From JBBKWJ01 sp037968895 (GTDB lineage Bacteria; Actinomycetota; Acidimicrobiia; Acidimicrobiales; SZUA-35): a DNA stretch of 23,270 nt. The notes beneath the pieces are model-generated. The model ran no database searches. It saw nothing but the letters and a program-made list of their open reading frames with translations, and was not told the origin of the DNA. Shown piece by piece: positions 1-7,260 of this stretch. The position numbers and the translations under genes were made by a program. The stretch covers positions 1 to 23,270 of the forward strand of contig JBBKWJ010000130.1 of NCBI GenBank assembly GCA_037968895.1, read 5' to 3'. Within the stretch, counting starts at the first letter, position 1. The number at the start of each line of letters is the position of its first letter.

Positions 1-5
1 GACCC

Positions 6-26
6 TATTGTAGTCGAGCGACTACA
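6..26 (+). promoter_or_regulatory. Probable P450 promoter with overlapping palindromic operator
   Basis: A -10-like hexamer TATTGT lies at 6-11. It is overlapped by a perfect dyad at 9-26, TGTAGTCG-AG-CGACTACA (8-bp arms, 2-bp spacer). A palindrome sitting on the -10/+1 region is the usual layout for a dimeric repressor such as a TetR protein. A TetR-type gene lies just beyond the P450, so it is the first candidate to bind here; that link is inference. The -35 region is outside the window. Confidence 0.55.
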
Positions 27-75
27 GTCGCCCCGATGGGCGAGGGGATCGCCACGCACAAAAAGGGGAACGCAC

Positions 76-1296
76 ATGACATATGACGTTGCGGCAGGAG
101 AACCATTGCCACCAGTCACCGACTGGGTCAACGACTGGGACTGGCTCGACGATCAATGGGGCCCAAACGCAATTGATATCTGGAACGACGTGCGAGAGTC
201 GGGCTGTCCTGTTGCGATGACCGAACGCTACGGGCGCGCGCACATGCCCGTCACGATGGAAGCGGTTTCGCAGGTCGCAAAAGACACCGTCAACTTCTCG
301 TCAATCTGGGTAAACGTGTCGCGCCCAGACGCGCCACGAACGCCGGCTCCTCCCATCACGTCCGATCCCCCCGACCACAAGGACCACCGGCGCCTCCTGC
401 TTCCCGCCTTTAGCCCGAAGATGATCGAGCCAATGGAGGATGACATGCGCTCATTCTGCCAGGATCTCATCGCCGACCTCGACGGCCTCAGCGAGGCTGA
501 CGCCGCGGTGCAGTACGCCCAGCACATCCCAGTGCATGGCATTTGTCAGATCCTCGGTATTGGTGAGCAAGACGCCGACTTGTTCCGCCATTGGATCTAC
601 CTCAATTTCCAAGTCTCGCCCCGCGACAACGCGGTCCGCGTCCAGGTCGCATCCGAAATGGCTGAATACTTCTCGAAGCTTCTTGCCGACCGCATGGAAA
701 ACCCGACTGACGACCTCACGTCCCAAGTCGCTCACGCCGAGATCAACGGCCAGCCCGTGTCTCATGAGCTAAAGCTCGGCTATCTAAAGCTGCTCATTGT
801 TGCTGGAATTGACACCACGTGGAGCGCCATCGGTTCCGGCCTTTGGCACCTCGGGATGACACCATCTGACCGAGATCAGCTTGCCGGGCTCGACAACGAC
901 GATCCTTTGTGGAACTCGGCGACCGAAGAGATGCTGCGCTTCTACGCACCAGTAACGATGGGACGCAAGGTGCTCGCCGACATCGAAGTTGCCGGTTGTC
1001 CTGTCCGTGCCGGCGATCAAATGCTTCTCACGTTTCCCGCAGCCAACCACGACCCCGAGGCGTTTGAGGCACCAGGCGAGTTCCGCATCGACCGCCAAGC
1101 CAATCGTCACGTCGCGTTCGGTCTCGGTATCCACCGCTGCGCCGGGTCTAACTTGGCTCGCCTCGAACTGGTCGTAGCGGTGCAGGAATGGATGCGAGCA
1201 TTTCCGAAGTTCACTGTCGATCAGTCGAAGAAGACAGAGTGGGCGAACGGTCAGGTTCGCGGGCCCCGCATTCTTCCTGTGCATTTGAATCGCTAG
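76..1296 (+). CDS. Cytochrome P450 (bacterial class I type)
   Basis: This is a heme-thiolate monooxygenase of 406 residues, the usual length for soluble bacterial P450s, with no signal peptide or membrane anchor. Three diagnostic motifs are visible: the I-helix oxygen-activation motif AGIDTT (residues 243-248), the K-helix ExxR (E285-R288), and the heme-binding loop FGLGIHRCAG (348-357) with C355 as the axial thiolate. The ATG at 76 is preceded by the ribosome-binding sequence AAGGGGA (63-69) at 6 nt. Such enzymes take electrons from a small ferredoxin and a reductase; a matching pair lies at 18688-17291 but not next to this gene. The substrate cannot be told from sequence. The gene runs convergent with a TetR-type regulator, 7 bp apart, and has a palindromic operator in its promoter, suggesting inducible expression. 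Confidence 0.95.
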   Translation: MTYDVAAGEPLPPVTDWVNDWDWLDDQWGPNAIDIWNDVRESGCPVAMTERYGRAHMPVTMEAVSQVAKDTVNFSSIWVNVSRPDAPRTPAPPITSDPPDHKDHRRLLLPAFSPKMIEPMEDDMRSFCQDLIADLDGLSEADAAVQYAQHIPVHGICQILGIGEQDADLFRHWIYLNFQVSPRDNAVRVQVASEMAEYFSKLLADRMENPTDDLTSQVAHAEINGQPVSHELKLGYLKLLIVAGIDTTWSAIGSGLWHLGMTPSDRDQLAGLDNDDPLWNSATEEMLRFYAPVTMGRKVLADIEVAGCPVRAGDQMLLTFPAANHDPEAFEAPGEFRIDRQANRHVAFGLGIHRCAGSNLARLELVVAVQEWMRAFPKFTVDQSKKTEWANGQVRGPRILPVHLNR

Positions 1297-1303
1297 AAAT
1301 GCC

Positions 1304-1942
1304 CTAATCGCACGCGTCGTCTGGATCGTCGCGTTCGACGGCCAACGACAACGATCCCCCTCCGAGTTCGCCGAATGCTCGGCGAACCTCATTCTCGATC
1401 GCAAGTTTCTCTGAGTCGTCGGCCGCAACTCCAAACGCAATGACCCGTCCAAACAGTGCCCATCCGAGGGCCAGTGATGCTGCTGCGGCGACCCTCGTCT
1501 TTGCTTGGGACTCGGTGAGCGAAGCCATATCTTGCGATGAGGCTGAATCTCCACGCAGTGATTCGATCCAAGAACTGAAGACGGGGTGTCGATTGAATGG
1601 ATCGGTTTCGGTCTCGAGGGCGATGCGTGCGAGCACGACCGCTATCTCCGGCAAGTCGGCCCAAGTCGCGTCGCCGGGGCGACCATCGGGGTCAAGTGAG
1701 GCGAGGGTGTCGCGGTTGAACCGCTCAAGAATGGCCTCGACCAAGCCAGCCTTCGAACCGAAGTGCCGGTGAACCAGCCCATGATTCACTTGTGCGAGGT
1801 CGGCGACGTCTCGAATTGAGAACTGAAGGCCATTGGTGGTTACGAGCTCGAGACCGGCAGCCACAAGCGCCTCGCGAACTTCATCCCGCCCAGACGGGCG
1901 GTCTGGTTCCTCAGTTCGGGCGTCGCCGTGATCCTGGTTCAC
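1304..1942 (-). CDS. TetR/AcrR-family transcriptional regulator
   Basis: The 212-residue protein has an N-terminal TetR-type helix-turn-helix at about residues 22-66, including FSIRDVADLAQVNHGLVHRHFGSK-like spacing (S-x-R-D-V-A ... L-V-H-R-H-F-G-S-K). The more variable C-terminal part should be the ligand-binding and dimerisation domain. The start is a GTG at 1942, placed 7 nt after a TAGTCT hexamer, which suggests a leaderless mRNA. The gene is convergent with the P450, whose promoter carries a perfect palindrome; TetR proteins typically bind such sites and release them on ligand binding. The gene's own promoter shows a TAGTC half-site with a GAC five bases on, loosely like the P450 operator, so autoregulation is possible but weakly supported. 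The ligand is unknown. Confidence 0.9.
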   Translation of the reverse strand: MNQDHGDARTEEPDRPSGRDEVREALVAAGLELVTTNGLQFSIRDVADLAQVNHGLVHRHFGSKAGLVEAILERFNRDTLASLDPDGRPGDATWADLPEIAVVLARIALETETDPFNRHPVFSSWIESLRGDSASSQDMASLTESQAKTRVAAAASLALGWALFGRVIAFGVAADDSEKLAIENEVRRAFGELGGGSLSLAVERDDPDDACD

Positions 1943-1949
1943 GTCAACG

Positions 1950-1955
1950 AGACTA
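1950..1955 (-). promoter_or_regulatory. -10 box of the TetR gene (leaderless)
   Basis: On the minus strand TAGTCT lies exactly 7 nt before the GTG start at 1942. This predicts transcription starting at the start codon. No clear -35 was seen. Confidence 0.5.
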
Positions 1956-1968
1956 GAGGCAAATGCCG

Positions 1969-3894
1969 CTATCGGGCTGCGTTGGATCGAGCTCGGTCAC
2001 GTTCACGAAGTTCGTCGACCGAAACCGCACCGGCATAGTAGAACCCCTGAGCGAGGCCGCATCCAGCCGCTTGAAGAGCAACGGCCTGCGCCTCTTGCTC
2101 AACGCCGAGCGCAATTACCGTGCGACCGCTTCCAACGACTGACTGCACCAATTCTGATGCCCGGTCGAGTCCCTCGCCGCCACCGGCAAAGAGCGACGTC
2201 AAGCTGCGATGCAGTTTGACGTAGTCGACGGGGAGGTCATCGAGTTCGGCTACCGAGGCAATCCGGGCGCCAAAACTGTCGATGCCGACCTTCACCTTTG
2301 GCCGAACCGCATCGACCAGACGATCGAATGCGAGTCGGTTCTCAAGAATCGCGCCTTCCGGGATCTCAATCGCAAACCGAGCAGACCGCACCTCGGGGTC
2401 GTTCACGAGTGCAGCAAGGGTTCGCAGAAGACGGCCGTCAGCCAGCTGGTTGGCTGACACGTTCACCATGATGAGTCGGTCATCTTCACCGGCAAGCCAG
2501 TCGCCTAGCTGCTCTCGAACTCCATCAACAACAAGTGCGCCAAGAACACCCATCAGACCGCTCTGTTCGGCAGCGGCAACAACCTCAACGGCAGAAAGAC
2601 CAATGTCACGGCCGAGACGCAGCAAGGCCTCAGCACCGACTATTCGGCCGCTCGCAATCTCAATGAGTGGCTGGTACGCGAACTGCACTTGCCTGCGGTC
2701 GATCGCGCGTCGGAGTTGTCGTTCGACCGCAAGGAGACGATCGCTCCGGGTCCGCAGTTCATCATCGTGGATTGCGACCCGGTTTCGACCCCGGCCCTTT
2801 GCGACGTAGACCGCTGTCTCGGCGTCGCTCAGCGTGTTCTCACCGCTGTGCCCGGCGCGGCAGTACGCGACGCCGACACTGGCGGTTACAGCCATCTCGT
2901 GTCCAATATCGCTCATACCAGCGACGCAGGCCCGTAGGCGCTCAGCAAGCTCGGCCGCGTCTTGTGGCGACTCAAGTCCAGCGGCGAGAACAACGAATTC
3001 ATCACCAGGCATGCGGTAGAGCAGGTCGCCCTCGCGGACAGAGATTGCGATCCGACGTCCTACTTTGTCAAGGAGCCGCTGCGCCTCCAAGTTGCCGACA
3101 AGGTCATGCACAACCTTGAAACGATCGATGTCGATGTAGATCACCGCAACGGAGTCGTCTGCGGCATCAAGAATGAGACTGTCGACGACAGCGACGACCT
3201 CGCTGAGGTCGGATACGAGCGGAGTCGCGCTCAGTCGATCTCGAGCCATCACCGTCACGACTTGGGCGCCACCGCTTTCGCCACCAAGCAGTAACAGCTC
3301 GACGAGATCCTCGCCCCCGTTGGCGAGCGTCAAGGTGCGGGTGCGTTGCCAACTCTCGCCTGGCGGTGGGAGTGGCGCTTCGCCGTAGTCGGTTGACGTC
3401 GGCGCATACCGGCTAAACGAATCGCGAGGACCAAATCGTTCGAGCCACGCTTCGGAAGCCCAGATCACGTTGCCATCGGTACGGCCAACGATCACCACAG
3501 GCATCCTTGCCGCGGAAACCGCATGGGCGAGCGCCATACCAAATGCAGGATTGGATTCTGGCATCGGTGTCACGTCGTAGGCGGGCACCCAGGTCGACGA
3601 CGGTGTGAACGTCGATGGAGCGATAACTGGCACCGTTTCTGATCCGGACAACTCGACTCGATCGATCGGAGATTCTGGCTTCGACGAATCCTTCCCCGTG
3701 AGCGTCTCGATGCCGGGGGTTGAAGACGGTTCCTGCTCTTTGCGGACAGGCTCTCTGCGCACCGGCCGTGTCGAGAAGCTCACTGGTTCACGGGGTGGCT
3801 CCGGCGCGGGAACGTGCTCGGGCGCGGCGACTTCAGCCTTTGTCGAGGCGCCTTTAACCCGTTCTTCCCAACTACGAACCACTGGGGGCTCCAA
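1969..3894 (-). CDS. PAS-GGDEF-EAL protein with degenerate catalytic motifs
   Basis: The 641-residue protein has a proline/serine-rich N-terminus (about 1-115), a PAS-like segment (about 119-220), a GGDEF domain (about 250-378) and an EAL domain (about 390-630). No membrane segments are seen. The GGDEF signature is altered to PGDEF (296-300), and the substrate loop reads FKVVHDLVGNLEAQ instead of the usual FKxxND..GH..GD form. In the EAL domain the E422-A-L motif and the NVS motif are kept. However, the second aspartate of DDFG is serine (S540), and the first glutamate of AEGVE is leucine (L596). Loss of these residues argues against phosphodiesterase turnover. The protein is more likely a c-di-GMP or GTP binding sensor or an inactive scaffold. 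The start is TTG at 3894, the first start codon after an in-frame stop; no good ribosome-binding site precedes it, so a start slightly downstream (GTG at residue 5) is possible. Confidence 0.88.
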   Translation of the reverse strand: MEPPVVRSWEERVKGASTKAEVAAPEHVPAPEPPREPVSFSTRPVRREPVRKEQEPSSTPGIETLTGKDSSKPESPIDRVELSGSETVPVIAPSTFTPSSTWVPAYDVTPMPESNPAFGMALAHAVSAARMPVVIVGRTDGNVIWASEAWLERFGPRDSFSRYAPTSTDYGEAPLPPPGESWQRTRTLTLANGGEDLVELLLLGGESGGAQVVTVMARDRLSATPLVSDLSEVVAVVDSLILDAADDSVAVIYIDIDRFKVVHDLVGNLEAQRLLDKVGRRIAISVREGDLLYRMPGDEFVVLAAGLESPQDAAELAERLRACVAGMSDIGHEMAVTASVGVAYCRAGHSGENTLSDAETAVYVAKGRGRNRVAIHDDELRTRSDRLLAVERQLRRAIDRRQVQFAYQPLIEIASGRIVGAEALLRLGRDIGLSAVEVVAAAEQSGLMGVLGALVVDGVREQLGDWLAGEDDRLIMVNVSANQLADGRLLRTLAALVNDPEVRSARFAIEIPEGAILENRLAFDRLVDAVRPKVKVGIDSFGARIASVAELDDLPVDYVKLHRSLTSLFAGGGEGLDRASELVQSVVGSGRTVIALGVEQEAQAVALQAAGCGLAQGFYYAGAVSVDELRERDRARSNAAR

Positions 3895-3962
3895 TGTCGA
3901 ACCAGATCATCACCGCTTCTATCGGCACCGAGGTCGCAGATGTGAACTCCTGGTTAGCCCGT

Positions 3963-3989
3963 TTGAACCGCTGGCCCGCCTGGTAACGT
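3963..3989 (+). promoter_or_regulatory. Promoter of the bL37-like gene
   Basis: A TTGAAC -35 (3963-3968) and a TAACGT -10 (3984-3989) are separated by 15 bp. The ATG at 3997 follows the -10 by 7 nt, so transcript and translation probably start together (leaderless). Confidence 0.5.
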
Positions 3990-3996
3990 GTTGGCC

Positions 3997-4083
3997 ATGT
4001 CAAAGCGTCGTACAAAGAAGCGGCTGAATGCTCGCCGCAAGAAGGCAAACCACGGTCGGAAGCCAAACGCAGGCCGTAACTAG
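3997..4083 (+). CDS. Ribosomal protein bL37-like peptide, 28 residues
   Basis: This very short gene encodes 28 residues, about half of them Lys or Arg. It begins MSKRRTKKRLNARRKK and ends with ANHGRKPNAGRN. From memory, the ANHG(K/R)(R/K)PNA ending after a run of basic residues is the hallmark of bL37, the roughly 24-residue 50S subunit protein found in mycobacteria and other actinobacteria. It would act by threading into 23S rRNA. It has its own promoter with a TAACGT -10 placed for leaderless translation and ends 27 bp before the convergent phosphohexomutase stop. It is too short for most gene callers. The alternative, a bS22/AURKAIP1-like peptide, fits less well because that family lacks the ANHG..PNA ending. 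Confidence 0.8.
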   Translation: MSKRRTKKRLNARRKKANHGRKPNAGRN

Positions 4084-4110
4084 CCTGTGTGGTCGGACGG
4101 CGCCTATCCG

Positions 4111-5757
4111 TTAGGTTCCCAGATACCGACCCAACTCATCTTGCACCTGTAGTAAGCGGGTCGTTGCTCGAGTCTGAGCAGCGGCCATGTTTGCATTTTG
4201 AGGTGAATTGGACACGGGCGCAGGCTCGAAGACTTCGATGTATGCCTTGAGTTTCGGTTCAGTACCGCTCGGTCGCACGATGATTCGTGTCTGATCGTCG
4301 TAGCGAAGCACTGCGCCCGTCGTCGGCGGCAGGTGTATGCCCTCAGAGAGATCCTCGATCGAAACGAGCGCTGCTCCAGCCAAGTCGGTAGGCGGCTGGG
4401 CGAGCACCTTGGCCATAAGGACCGTACGCCGCTCGATGTCTTTGAACCGAAGCGACACTGGCCCAGTTCTGAAGATTCCGACAAGTGAGTTGAGCCGCTC
4501 GAGTTCGTCCCAGACAGTGCGGCCGCTCAGCTTCAGTTCGGCCACCATTTCGGCCGCGACGAGCGCTGCTGAGATGCCATCCTTATCTCGTACGCGGTCG
4601 CCGACGCAGTAGCCGAGCGCCTCTTCGTAGCCGAGCACAAAAGTCTTCTCCGGCGCAGTGACGATTGGACGCGCAACCCACTTGAAACCGGTCAGAGTCG
4701 TGACTGCTTCAATGCCATGGTGGGCCGCGACGGCGGCCAGCATCTGGCTAGAGACAATTGAACTCGCAACGATGCGATCAGCGCCCGAGCTTCGGGTGAG
4801 AAGATAGTCAGCAAGCAAGATCCCAACCTCATCGCCACTTAGCTGACGCCAAGTTCCGTCGGCCGTAGGCGCCGCAAGGGCAAGCCGATCGGCGTCTGGG
4901 TCGTTGGCGACAATAAGGTCTGCTGAAACCTCGGCGGCCAGCTTGAGCGAAAGGTCGAGGGCTCCTGGCTCCTCAGGATTCGGGAACGCGACGGTTGGAA
5001 AGTCGGGGTCTGGCGCGAACTGTTCGACAACACGGTGGGGAGCGGGAAAGCCGGCGCGGTCGAATGCTCGACAGATGTGCTCGCCGCCGACTCCGTGCAT
5101 CGCCGTGTAGACCATGGTCAGCTCTCGAGCGGTTCCTCGTAGCGCTGCTATAGCGGCCTCGATGTGGGCGTCGACAATCACGTCATCAAGAATGAGGATG
5201 GCCGGATCGTCCAAGTCTGCCACCGGCACCGGATTGGTGGCCGCCTGGTCTATCGCCGCCGCAATTTCCGTATCGGCTGGGCTCACTAGCTGAATTCCGT
5301 CGCTGAGGTACAGCTTGTAACCGTTGTCTTGTGGCGGGTTGTGTGACGCGGTGACCATGATGCCCGCGGTCGCATGTCGAGCCAGCACTGCGTGGGCCAA
5401 AACTGGCGTTGGCAGCGGCCTCGGAAGTAGCTCGGCGCTTCCTCCGTATCCGGCGACGACTCTGGCCGCATCTTTGGCAAAGTCTTCCGATCCATACCTC
5501 GCGTCGTAGCCAATAACGACTTTTGCATCCGCCCCTAACCACTCCATCAGCCCCGCCGTCGTTTGGCGCACAACCAGCCGGTTCATCCGATTGGGCCCTG
5601 GTCCAAGCGCAGCTCGCAGCCCGGCCGTCCCGAACGCCAAGCGGGTGCTGAACAGCTCGTCGAGCGCAGGGTCGTTGCGATCGAGCATCTCTTGCAACGC
5701 TGCCTTGGTCGTCGGATCAGGATCTTGCGCAATCCACTGCGCTACGCGTTCAGACAT
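4111..5757 (-). CDS. Phosphoglucomutase/phosphomannomutase (alpha-D-phosphohexomutase)
   Basis: The 548-residue cytosolic enzyme interconverts hexose 1- and 6-phosphates. All family motifs are present in order: the phosphoserine loop TASHNP with S138, the metal loop DPDADR (D286, D288, D290), the sugar-recognition loop EEALGY (379-384 region) and the phosphate-binding loop RPSGTEPK (495-502). The length and the GTAGLR motif near residue 43 match the PGM2/PmmB-like branch rather than the shorter AlgC/GlmM types. Which sugar is preferred (glucose, mannose or pentose phosphates) cannot be decided by eye. The ATG at 5757 lies 6 nt after a CAGACT hexamer, so translation is probably leaderless. The gene is divergent from the VOC gene, and the intergenic region carries a perfect palindrome. 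Confidence 0.93.
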   Translation of the reverse strand: MSERVAQWIAQDPDPTTKAALQEMLDRNDPALDELFSTRLAFGTAGLRAALGPGPNRMNRLVVRQTTAGLMEWLGADAKVVIGYDARYGSEDFAKDAARVVAGYGGSAELLPRPLPTPVLAHAVLARHATAGIMVTASHNPPQDNGYKLYLSDGIQLVSPADTEIAAAIDQAATNPVPVADLDDPAILILDDVIVDAHIEAAIAALRGTARELTMVYTAMHGVGGEHICRAFDRAGFPAPHRVVEQFAPDPDFPTVAFPNPEEPGALDLSLKLAAEVSADLIVANDPDADRLALAAPTADGTWRQLSGDEVGILLADYLLTRSSGADRIVASSIVSSQMLAAVAAHHGIEAVTTLTGFKWVARPIVTAPEKTFVLGYEEALGYCVGDRVRDKDGISAALVAAEMVAELKLSGRTVWDELERLNSLVGIFRTGPVSLRFKDIERRTVLMAKVLAQPPTDLAGAALVSIEDLSEGIHLPPTTGAVLRYDDQTRIIVRPSGTEPKLKAYIEVFEPAPVSNSPQNANMAAAQTRATTRLLQVQDELGRYLGT

Positions 5758-5763
5758 GCGGCC

Positions 5764-5769
5764 AGTCTG
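5764..5769 (-). promoter_or_regulatory. -10-like hexamer of the phosphohexomutase gene
   Basis: CAGACT on the minus strand lies 6 nt before the ATG at 5757. The identical hexamer at the identical spacing precedes the MocR-type gene at 14989, which supports a real promoter element despite the C in the first position. Confidence 0.4.
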
Positions 5770-5833
5770 GCACGGTTCGAATAGAGCCCCCTATTCTCCC
5801 CGGTTTCGATCCTGGCGGACCGAAGCCCTCACC

Positions 5834-5860
5834 GCCTTTCGGCGCTAGGCGCCGAAAGGC
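5834..5860. repeat. Perfect inverted repeat in a divergent promoter region
   Basis: Two 12-bp arms, GCCTTTCGGCGC and its exact complement, flank a 3-nt loop (TAG). The repeat lies between two divergent starts (5757 minus, 5901 plus), upstream of both predicted promoters. It is therefore not a terminator for either gene in the usual sense. It could be an operator for both, or could stop antisense read-through. There is no T-tract on either side. Confidence 0.75.
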
Positions 5861-5888
5861 TCGGACGTAGCGAGTGCAGATTGTCCGA

Positions 5889-5894
5889 TACTGT
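5889..5894 (+). promoter_or_regulatory. -10 box of the VOC gene (leaderless)
   Basis: TACTGT lies 6 nt before the ATG at 5901. It supports that ATG over the in-frame GTG at 5874, which would lie upstream of the predicted transcript. Confidence 0.55.
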
Positions 5895-5900
5895 TTTGCT

Positions 5901-6545
5901 ATGGATAATCAGCCGCCATCGCTGCATACGATCGTCGTCGGCGATGAGCCAGCCGCGTGGACGAGTGCGGGCTTCACCCTGACTGGGTCGGCGAAGGACG
6001 AAGTTGCGCTCGGCCCAATCAGGATCCGTCTCGTTGGTGGCGATCGCCGCGGCGTCGTTGCCTGGGAGTTCAGCGGTCTTCACGACGACTGTTCAGTTGA
6101 CGGGTTGCTCTCGCTCGCTCGCCGCGAGCCAGAGGCAGTCGAGGTGACTCACCCCAACAATGTCTCGCTCGTTGACCACGTAGTGCTGATGTCACCCGAC
6201 GTCGAGCGCACCGTCACTTCCCTCCAGGCTGCTGGTTTCGAGCCGAAGCGAAGGCGTGTTCTCGAAACGGCGAAGCCACCACGCCAGCAGGTGTTCTTCT
6301 GGGCCGGACCGTCGATTCTTGAGCTCGTCGGCCCCCTCGAAGCCGAGTCAACCAAGCCGGCAACAATCTGGGGTCTCGCTCTCGTCAGCGACGACCTTGA
6401 CGCGAGCAAGGCGCATCTCGGCAACCTCCTCTCAGACCCAAAGCGGGCGGTACAACAAGGCCGACAGATCGCAACGGTGCGCACCCGTGATGTAGATATC
6501 TCAATCACAATCGCGTTGATGTCAGCCCATCAGCGCTCCGCATAA
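5901..6545 (+). CDS. VOC-superfamily (glyoxalase-like) protein
   Basis: This is a 214-residue soluble protein. The middle part (about residues 93-165) starts with a typical VOC beta-alpha opening, VDHVVLMSPDVERTVTSLQAAGF, then a strand ending in FFWAGPSILELVGP, where the final glutamate is the usual metal-ligand position. The N-terminal part may be a second, degenerate half, since VOC proteins are built from paired modules. Such proteins include glyoxalases, ring-cleavage dioxygenases and fosfomycin-type resistance enzymes; nothing here points to one of them. ATG 5901 was chosen because it sits 6 nt after a TACTGT -10; an in-frame GTG at 5874 is the alternative. The next gene begins 29 bp downstream. 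Confidence 0.8.
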   Translation: MDNQPPSLHTIVVGDEPAAWTSAGFTLTGSAKDEVALGPIRIRLVGGDRRGVVAWEFSGLHDDCSVDGLLSLARREPEAVEVTHPNNVSLVDHVVLMSPDVERTVTSLQAAGFEPKRRRVLETAKPPRQQVFFWAGPSILELVGPLEAESTKPATIWGLALVSDDLDASKAHLGNLLSDPKRAVQQGRQIATVRTRDVDISITIALMSAHQRSA

Positions 6546-6574
6546 GCGAGTCAATCTGCTGGCATGCTTGGCTG

Positions 6575-7171
6575 GTGCTCGATCACGTATTCACCGACGC
6601 AATTGGATCATTGCGAGATGCTCTCGAATCTGCACTTCTAGAGCGTCAGGCCCTTGAGGAACGTCTCCATTCCGACCTGCTCCTCGGCGACGTCGTGTGG
6701 GAAACTAGCTACTCCATCCCAGGTGAGGGCAATCCCCCTCGAGCGCAGGCTGATATCACCCTCACATGGCCGACATGGGCGCAGTCCGCATATCGAACCT
6801 GGTATCTCGAGTCGGAAACCTCCGACCAGCCGTCAATCGACATCGACGTCGCCCTTCGTGTCCAGCGCCTTCTGGAACCGCCCGACCCTGCCGTCCTGAT
6901 GGCTGCGCTTCCCGACGCGGCTCCTCAGCTTGGCCGCGAGCGGCTCGTCGGTTCTGGCCCGACGATCGAGACAAGCTACGACGACGACCTGTTGATCAAC
7001 AGTCACGCCGCAGAGCTTTCATTCAGTGGCACGTACGAACTCGACGACTCGACTCTCGAAGATGGCGCCGCTCTCGATCAAACCTTCAATGCCCTTGGTG
7101 GTTGGGTGGCGAGAGCGCTTGTCCGACTCGGCGATCTACCACTCGACTTTGGGCCGCCCGAATCCGACTAG
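6575..7171 (+). CDS. Unrecognised acidic protein, 198 residues
   Basis: I do not recognise a family. The protein is soluble, with no signal peptide or membrane segment, and clearly acidic. It opens with a leucine/glutamate-rich helical stretch (about residues 5-37, DALESALLERQALEERL), followed by what look like alternating strands with many Asp/Ser/Thr and several Trp/Tyr (WPTWAQSAYRTWYLES). The GTG start at 6575 lies 6 nt after CATGCT, in the leaderless spacing seen elsewhere in the window. It follows the VOC gene by 29 bp on the same strand and precedes the EAL gene. Codon use resembles its neighbours and competing frames give no recognisable protein, so I think it is real. Confidence 0.7.
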   Translation: MLDHVFTDAIGSLRDALESALLERQALEERLHSDLLLGDVVWETSYSIPGEGNPPRAQADITLTWPTWAQSAYRTWYLESETSDQPSIDIDVALRVQRLLEPPDPAVLMAALPDAAPQLGRERLVGSGPTIETSYDDDLLINSHAAELSFSGTYELDDSTLEDGAALDQTFNALGGWVARALVRLGDLPLDFGPPESD

Positions 7172-7232
7172 ATGCGGTGCGGATCCCGGCTTATTCGCTG
7201 CTCCACGCCTCGCTAAGGGCCCGTTGGTCGGT

Positions 7233-7255
7233 TAGGGTGACTCGCCTTGGGAGGG
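7233..7255 (+). promoter_or_regulatory. -10 box and ribosome-binding site of the EAL gene
   Basis: TAGGGT (7233-7238) is a -10 candidate, and GGGAGG (7250-7255) is a strong ribosome-binding site 5 nt before the GTG at 7261. Unlike many neighbours, this gene is predicted to have a short leader. Confidence 0.5.
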
Positions 7256-7260
7256 AATGC

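Noticed and set aside
784..1554. 256-codon minus-strand open frame across the P450 3' end and TetR gene
   Set aside because: It overlaps two well-supported genes and its translation has no recognisable domain; it is a high-GC shadow frame.
2282..2809. Plus-strand open frame within the GGDEF-EAL gene
   Set aside because: Ser/Arg-rich shadow of the EAL-coding strand with no start signals.
6766..7260. Long N-terminal extension of the EAL protein
   Set aside because: It would overlap the preceding 198-residue gene almost entirely, its translation is Arg-rich and shadow-like, and a strong ribosome-binding site precedes GTG 7261.
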